Source of the DNA: Bacteroidales bacterium | GTDB lineage: Bacteria > Bacteroidota > Bacteroidia > Bacteroidales > Bacteroidaceae | Length of the DNA stretch: 18,440 nt | Direction: 5' to 3' | Assembly: GCA_004555425.1 (NCBI GenBank) | Contig: SFID01000033.1 | Span: forward strand, 1 to 18,440 | In this document: positions 14,865-18,440 of the stretch, piece after piece | Numbering within the stretch: position 1 is the stretch's first letter | Layout of the letters: each line of letters begins with the position of its first letter | The notes under the pieces: generated by a model | Databases searched by the model: none | What the model saw: the letters and a program-made list of their open reading frames with translations, nothing else | Told to the model about the DNA's origin: nothing | Translations under genes and position numbers: made by a program

Positions 14865-14941
14865 AATGGTATGTGTGTGTTTGTTGAAGATTAACAAGTG
14901 GAGGGCTATGCTTATCGGGAGTCTTGATTGCCCATTCATTG

Positions 14942-14972
14942 CAAAGGTAAACAAACACCCTTGAAAAACAAA
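14942..14972 (-). promoter_or_regulatory. Promoter of rfbA
   Basis: On the minus strand TTTG (14972-14969), a 19-base spacer and TACCTTTG (14949-14942) give a full Bacteroidetes consensus. Transcription should start near 14935, giving a leader of about 70 bases before ATG 14864. Confidence 0.78.
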
Positions 14973-15022
14973 GTCTTTCGCGGAGTTTTTTGCTTGCAGG
15001 GGGCGAGTGCCCAGTATAATGC

Positions 15023-15131
15023 AATGTACCGTACGTGGCTCGTGTGGCTCAGGTAAATTCAAGTGGCTACACCTTATATATAAATAGGCGTCTTTACCTT
15101 TGAGCCACACGCAAGCAACGTGCGGTACATT
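15023..15131. repeat. Imperfect long palindrome related to 8249-8305
   Basis: Left arm 15023-15057 and right arm 15093-15131 are largely complementary, with small bulges, around a 35-base AT-rich centre containing CCTTATATATAA. The outer end CAACGTGCGGTACATT (15116-15131) is an exact reverse complement of 8259-8274. It sits between the acyl-CoA ligase stop and the rfbA promoter. Together with flanking non-coding DNA it fills the 303-base gap 14865-15167. Confidence 0.85.
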
Positions 15132-15167
15132 TTCAGTCCTCTTAGACTGACATAGGGGGATTAGCTA

Positions 15168-16841
15168 CTAAATCTCTGTGTTCTCGTAGAGGTAGCGCTT
15201 GATGCTGCGCTTCGGGGTCTTCTCAAATTCTTCGGTGAAGAGTTTGATGCCCGAGAGCTGCTCGTAGTTGTTAACCATGGTGTTGAGGTCGCGGCGGTTT
15301 TGCTCCATTTGGGCTTGCAGGGCCTCGTTGTCCAGTCCCGCCTTTTGCGCTTCGTCGTAGTCGGGATAGATGAGGCCATAGAGTTTGTCGCCCTTTTGGA
15401 TGACGATGCTCTCGCTGACGTAGGGCAGGGTGTTGAGTTTGTCCTCAATTTCCTCGGGATAGATGTTCTGTCCGCTCGAACCGAGGAGCATATTCTTGCA
15501 GCGGCCGCGGATGTAGAGGTAGCCGTCCTCGTCCATCACGCCCAGGTCGCCTGTGTGGTACCAGCCTTCGCTATCAATCGTCTGTGCCGTTACCTCGGGG
15601 TTCTTGTAGTAGCCCAGCATCACGTTGGCACCGCGAGCCCAGATTTCGCCCACTTCGTTGTGCGGGTCGTTGCTGTTGATTTTGATTTCCATGCGGGGGG
15701 CGGCCACGCCACAGGAACCAGGACGGTGCACTTCCCAGTCGGCATAGGAAATAATCGGGGCGCACTCTGTGGCACCATAACCAACGGTGAAATTGAAGCC
15801 AATCTTGTGGAGGAACTGCTCAATCTCGCTGTTGAAGGCTGCACCTCCGATGATGACTTCGTAGAAGCGGCCGCCAAAGGCTTCGACCAGTTGCTGACGC
15901 ACCTTTTCCAGAATCTTCTGGTTGATAATCGGTGTGCGCAGGAGCACCTTCATACTGATGGTCGAGAGTTTCGGAAGTACAGATTTACGAATAATCTTCT
16001 CGATAATCAGGGGCACGGAGATGACGATGTGCGGACGAATTTCGGAGAAGGCCTTGAAGATGATTTTGGGCGAAGGCACACGTGTGAGGTAGTAGATGTG
16101 CATGCCATGGAGAAATTCAAAGATAAACTCAAAGGCCATGCCGTAGGTGTGGGCCATGGGGAGCATTGAGATGACAGCGTCGCCGCGCTTCACATGAGGG
16201 CCCAGTACCTCTACGGCAAATGCGTAGTTGGACCACATAGCGCGGTAGGGCACCATGACGCCCTTCGAGTTGCTCGTGGTGCCCGACGTGTAGTTAATCA
16301 TAGCCAAGTCGTTGGCCTCAGGATGGTTGGGATAGGCCACGTGCTCCTTGCGGAAGAACTTGGGATACTTACGGCCGAAAAATTCGTTGAGATGCTCGCG
16401 GGCTTCGGTGAGTTGTTCGGTGCGCGAAACGAGGAGCGAGTAGTCGGGAATGTGAATGATGCCTTCCAAATGGGGCATTTCGTTGGCGTTGAGCGTGGGC
16501 CATACCACGTCGCCCGCAAAGAGGATTTTGGCCTCCGAGTGGTTGACAATGTTGTGTACTTGCTCAGCCTTGAACTCGTGGAGGATGGGCACGACCACCG
16601 CTCCGTAGGCAAGCGTAGCCATGAAGGCTACTGACCAGTTGGCACTATTGCGGCCGCAGAGGGCAATCTTGTCGCCCTTCTTCACGCCAGCGTTTTCAAA
16701 AAGGATGTGTAGTTTCTCAATCTTGCGCGCTACATCTTTATATTGTAGGGTGCTGCCTTCGTAGTCGGTCAGTGCATCTAAATCCCAGTTCTTCTTGATT
16801 GATTCCTCAATAAACGAGATAAAGTCCTTGTACTCTTCCAT
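15168..16841 (-). CDS. Long-chain fatty acid--CoA ligase (AMP-binding enzyme)
   Basis: A 557-residue member of the ANL adenylating superfamily, activating fatty acids to acyl-AMP and then acyl-CoA, probably membrane-associated. Motifs are the P-loop YTSGTTSNSKGV (184-195), GYGATECAP (354-362), GWYHTGDLGVMDEDGY (426-441) with the ATP-ribose Asp, the hinge RGRCKNM (446-452), and a C-terminal TPKRSIKR supplying the catalytic Lys. Length is typical of the shorter bacterial acyl-CoA synthetases. Fatty-acid specificity is inferred from overall similarity only. It is divergent from mltG across a 160-base gap. Confidence 0.92.
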   Translation of the reverse strand: MEEYKDFISFIEESIKKNWDLDALTDYEGSTLQYKDVARKIEKLHILFENAGVKKGDKIALCGRNSANWSVAFMATLAYGAVVVPILHEFKAEQVHNIVNHSEAKILFAGDVVWPTLNANEMPHLEGIIHIPDYSLLVSRTEQLTEAREHLNEFFGRKYPKFFRKEHVAYPNHPEANDLAMINYTSGTTSNSKGVMVPYRAMWSNYAFAVEVLGPHVKRGDAVISMLPMAHTYGMAFEFIFEFLHGMHIYYLTRVPSPKIIFKAFSEIRPHIVISVPLIIEKIIRKSVLPKLSTISMKVLLRTPIINQKILEKVRQQLVEAFGGRFYEVIIGGAAFNSEIEQFLHKIGFNFTVGYGATECAPIISYADWEVHRPGSCGVAAPRMEIKINSNDPHNEVGEIWARGANVMLGYYKNPEVTAQTIDSEGWYHTGDLGVMDEDGYLYIRGRCKNMLLGSSGQNIYPEEIEDKLNTLPYVSESIVIQKGDKLYGLIYPDYDEAQKAGLDNEALQAQMEQNRRDLNTMVNNYEQLSGIKLFTEEFEKTPKRSIKRYLYENTEI

Positions 16842-16927
16842 TTTCGTTGTGTGGTTTGTGGTGGAGATGATTCTTTTGCTGCGGACAAATTCCGCCTTCT
16901 TTTTTGCTCAAATTCTATCAAGCTGTG

Positions 16928-16956
16928 CAAAATTAAGAAAAATTCCACGATTCAAA
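16928..16956 (-). promoter_or_regulatory. Probable promoter of the acyl-CoA ligase gene
   Basis: The minus strand has TTTG (16956-16953) and TAATTTTG (16935-16928) with a 17-base spacer, slightly short of the usual 19-21. The leader would be about 80 bases. Confidence 0.5.
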
Positions 16957-16978
16957 GCTCCGCCCATAAGATTTTTTG

Positions 16979-16986
16979 TAATTTTG
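16979..16986 (+). promoter_or_regulatory. -7 box directly before mltG
   Basis: TAATTTTG matches TAnnTTTG. The expected start point (about 16992-16994) is only some 8-10 bases before the ATG at 17002, so the mRNA would be almost leaderless. No clear -33 TTTG is seen. Confidence 0.5.
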
Positions 16987-17001
16987 GCGAAAAAGAAGTA
17001 G

Positions 17002-18039
17002 ATGATGAATAGAATACATGCTCTCCGATGGTCTGCGCTGGCCATTGTGCTGCTCTTGCTCTTGCTCTTGCTCGGTGGAGCATTTGGTTTGCCCATGCTG
17101 CGCACTGTTTCCTCCACGAACGAACCTGTCCTGATATATTTGGACCAGGACGACAATTTCGATTCGCTCACTGTTAAAATCAAGGCCACAGGCAAAGTCG
17201 AAATGAACCGTGGGATGCGACTGGCAGTTCAGTTGCTGCAGTATGAGGACCACGTGCGCCCCGGTTGCTACGATGTTGGCTCGGGCCAGTGCGCCTTGAA
17301 CGTGATACGGCGATTGCGTGCGGGCGATCAGTTCCCCATTCGCCTAACCATCCCTCAGACATGGACCAAGGAGCAACTGGCAGCCCGACTCTCGCGCCAG
17401 TTGATGGCCGATTCTGCCTCGCTGGCCAGTCTCTTCAACGACCCCGAGGCCTTGAAGGCCTACGAAACGCGCCCCGAGATGTTGGTCAGCCTCTTTGTCC
17501 CCGACACCTACGAGGTGTATTGGACGATAACTCCCGAAGCCCTGCTCAAACGAATGGCCAAAGAGCACAAAGCTTATTGGACCGCAGAGCGCAAGGCATT
17601 GGCCGAGCAGCAGGGCCTGACTCCCGACGAGGTGGCCGTTTTGGCTTCGATTGTTGACAAGGAAACGACAAACGTGGACGAGATGCCGATGGTAGCTGGA
17701 ATGTATCTCAATCGCTTGCGTACGAATATGCCGTTGCAGGCCGACCCTACGGTGAAATTCGCCCTTGGCAACTTTGCCCTGCGCCGTCTCTACAATTCTC
17801 ATCTGGCTTGCGACAACCCATACAATACGTATAAATATACAGGACTGCCTCCTGGCCCCATCTGTGTGCCTTCGCCGCAGGCCATCAATGCCGTGCTGCA
17901 TCCCGCCCAGCACAACTACCTGTATATGTGTGCCAAGGAGGACTTCTCGAGTGCCCATAATTTTGCCGCCACCTACGCCGAGCACCTTGCCAATGCCCGC
18001 CGCTATCAGCAGGCCCTCAATCAGCGCAACATCAAGTAG
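17002..18039 (+). CDS. mltG: Endolytic peptidoglycan transglycosylase MltG
   Basis: A 345-residue inner-membrane lytic transglycosylase that cleaves nascent glycan strands and so sets their length. A Leu-rich membrane anchor (about 11-30) is encoded partly by tandem CTTGCT hexamers. A periplasmic LysM-like part follows, then the YceG/MltG domain with RPEMLVSLFVPDTYEVYW (157-174), the catalytic Glu in ASIVDKET (E221), AGMYLNRL, LQADPTVKFALG, and NTYKYTGLPPGPICVPS. ATG 17002 is followed by a second ATG at 17005; either could serve. A near-leaderless promoter precedes it. Confidence 0.95.
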   Translation: MMNRIHALRWSALAIVLLLLLLLLGGAFGLPMLRTVSSTNEPVLIYLDQDDNFDSLTVKIKATGKVEMNRGMRLAVQLLQYEDHVRPGCYDVGSGQCALNVIRRLRAGDQFPIRLTIPQTWTKEQLAARLSRQLMADSASLASLFNDPEALKAYETRPEMLVSLFVPDTYEVYWTITPEALLKRMAKEHKAYWTAERKALAEQQGLTPDEVAVLASIVDKETTNVDEMPMVAGMYLNRLRTNMPLQADPTVKFALGNFALRRLYNSHLACDNPYNTYKYTGLPPGPICVPSPQAINAVLHPAQHNYLYMCAKEDFSSAHNFAATYAEHLANARRYQQALNQRNIK

Positions 18040-18159
18040 AGGGGATGATACGAGCGATACAGATCAGATTTCAGCGAATGCTGCCAGACGAGACGAAGCG
18101 GCCACCCATCATCCCCGACCTCCCCGCCGCGTGCTTCGAAACCTAGGCTGCCAGGCGCG
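18040..18159. other. Gap between mltG and the right repeat
   Basis: There is no convincing gene here. GGGGATGAT (18041-18049) is complementary to ATCATCCCC (18108-18116) with 58 bases between, a possible long-range stem after the mltG stop but without a T-run. The last 27 bases (18133-18159) show weak similarity to the sequence just inside the left repeat. Confidence 0.4.
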
Positions 18160-18245
18160 CCTCGTAATATAACACATCGCGAACCCTCGGGTGTGCAAAA
18201 CTCGTCTTTTAACATTTTATAGATTGTTGCGAAATGTTAAAGCGA

Positions 18246-18277
18246 TTTGCATTTCGGCGGAAAATGTATTATCTTTG
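18246..18277 (+). promoter_or_regulatory. Bacteroidetes-type promoter in right repeat, firing rightward
   Basis: TTTG (18246-18249), a 20-base spacer, then TATCTTTG (18270-18277). Upstream is a dyad TTAACATTT...AAATGTTAA (about 18209-18241), a possible regulator site. Expected start is about 18283-18285. Confidence 0.7.
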
Positions 18278-18283
18278 TACTAG

Positions 18284-18329
18284 CGAAGAGGAAAGAGCCC
18301 GAAACACAGGGTTCTTTCCTCTTTTTTTT
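18284..18329 (+). ncRNA. Predicted ~45-nt hairpin RNA (right copy)
   Basis: GAGGAAAGAGCCC (18288-18300) pairs with GGGTTCTTTCCTC (18309-18321), including one G-U, around an eight-base loop GAAACACA, followed by eight T (18322-18329). Because the promoter ends only ten bases earlier, the transcript is essentially one stable hairpin with a U-tail. It is either a tiny RNA or a constitutive attenuator for a gene beyond the window. Confidence 0.5.
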
Positions 18330-18368
18330 GGCCAATATAAGGGAAGAAATACATCGGAAGTAGAAAAT

Positions 18369-18410
18369 TCTATATGCTTTTGCGGATTTTCTAAATGCTT
18401 TTGCGGAAAT
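18369..18410 (+). repeat. Two tandem 21-bp repeats
   Basis: Units 18369-18389 and 18390-18410 share TCTA and ATGCTTTTGCGGA exactly and differ at only a few A/T positions. The period is two helical turns. They lie just beyond the hairpin RNA and the 199-bp repeat. No gene is visible to the window end (18440). Confidence 0.75.
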
Positions 18411-18440
18411 TTTCTTGGCTTTATCGGTGCGCGAATTGAC

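Larger units (their letters stand above)
18160..18358 (+). repeat. Right copy of 199-bp inverted repeat (promoter-hairpin cassette)
   Basis: Reverse complement of 1-199 with 17 mismatches and no gaps. The mismatches fall after the T-tract, in the -33/-7 spacer, at one loop base, at the edge of the dyad and near the inner end; none fall in the boxes, the stem or the T-tract. The homology ends cleanly at 18358 only because the left copy is cut by the window edge. Confidence 0.9.

Noticed and set aside
13974..14894. 306-residue plus-strand frame opposite rfbA
   Set aside because: rfbA motifs are complete on the minus strand; the plus frame is a shadow.
15300..16169. 289-residue plus-strand frame opposite the acyl-CoA ligase
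   Set aside because: Shadow of a gene with clear ANL motifs.
1..18440. tRNA or rRNA genes, transposases, integrases
   Set aside because: None were seen on either strand; no cloverleaf ends, rRNA motifs or DDE/tyrosine/serine recombinase signatures could be recognised by eye.

Overview
The window comes from a bacterium of the order Bacteroidales, probably Prevotellaceae-like. The signs are promoters with the Bacteroidetes -7 box TAnnTTTG (for example upstream of folE, rfbA and mltG), almost no Shine-Dalgarno sequences, and several lineage-typical families (BT_3928-family membrane protein, DUF1599, DUF4831, BT0820-type HAD protein, a surface protein with a VYTLDGRRL...GLYI tail). The genus cannot be fixed from sequence alone. 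Most genes are moderately GC-rich housekeeping genes. One stretch, about 6683-8220, is clearly AT-rich and holds genes I do not recognise.

Layout, left to right. 1-276: one copy of a 199-bp repeat that recurs inverted at 18160-18358. Each copy carries a consensus promoter firing outward into a hairpin plus U-tract only a few bases downstream, so each should make a tiny RNA of about 45 nt. 277-1943 (minus): lptB and a nitroreductase-family gene, separated by repeat block A. 2090-6682 (plus): a DUF1599 protein, repeat block B, a DoxX/MauE-like BT_3928-family protein, tpiA, a SPOR-domain protein and folE. 6679-8205: the AT-rich island, with one minus-strand ORF and two overlapping plus-strand genes. 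The second of these has an ExoX-C-terminal-like motif and a very acidic tail. 8249-8305: a long, almost perfect palindrome between convergent genes.

8378-11504 (minus): a probable operon of BT0820-type HAD protein, nnr (NAD(P)HX repair) and a DUF4831 secreted protein. 11776-13686 (minus): a 636-residue secreted protein of unknown function. Then come repeat block C, rfbA, a second palindrome related to the one at 8249, a long-chain acyl-CoA ligase (minus), the divergent mltG (plus), and the right copy of the 199-bp repeat.

The main oddities are non-coding. First, there is the outward-facing inverted pair of promoter-hairpin-terminator cassettes. Second, a composite intergenic module occurs three times, always in the same orientation relative to the flanking genes: an ordered series of GC-rich triloop hairpins starts within about ten bases of the upstream stop codon, followed by a conserved core and a heptamer (TCCTAAT-type) repeat array that runs up to the downstream start codon. 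Third, two dispersed palindromes share a 16-base terminus. Functionally the genes cover envelope biogenesis (lptB, rfbA, mltG, SPOR protein, surface protein), central and cofactor metabolism (tpiA, folE, nnr) and lipid activation (acyl-CoA ligase).
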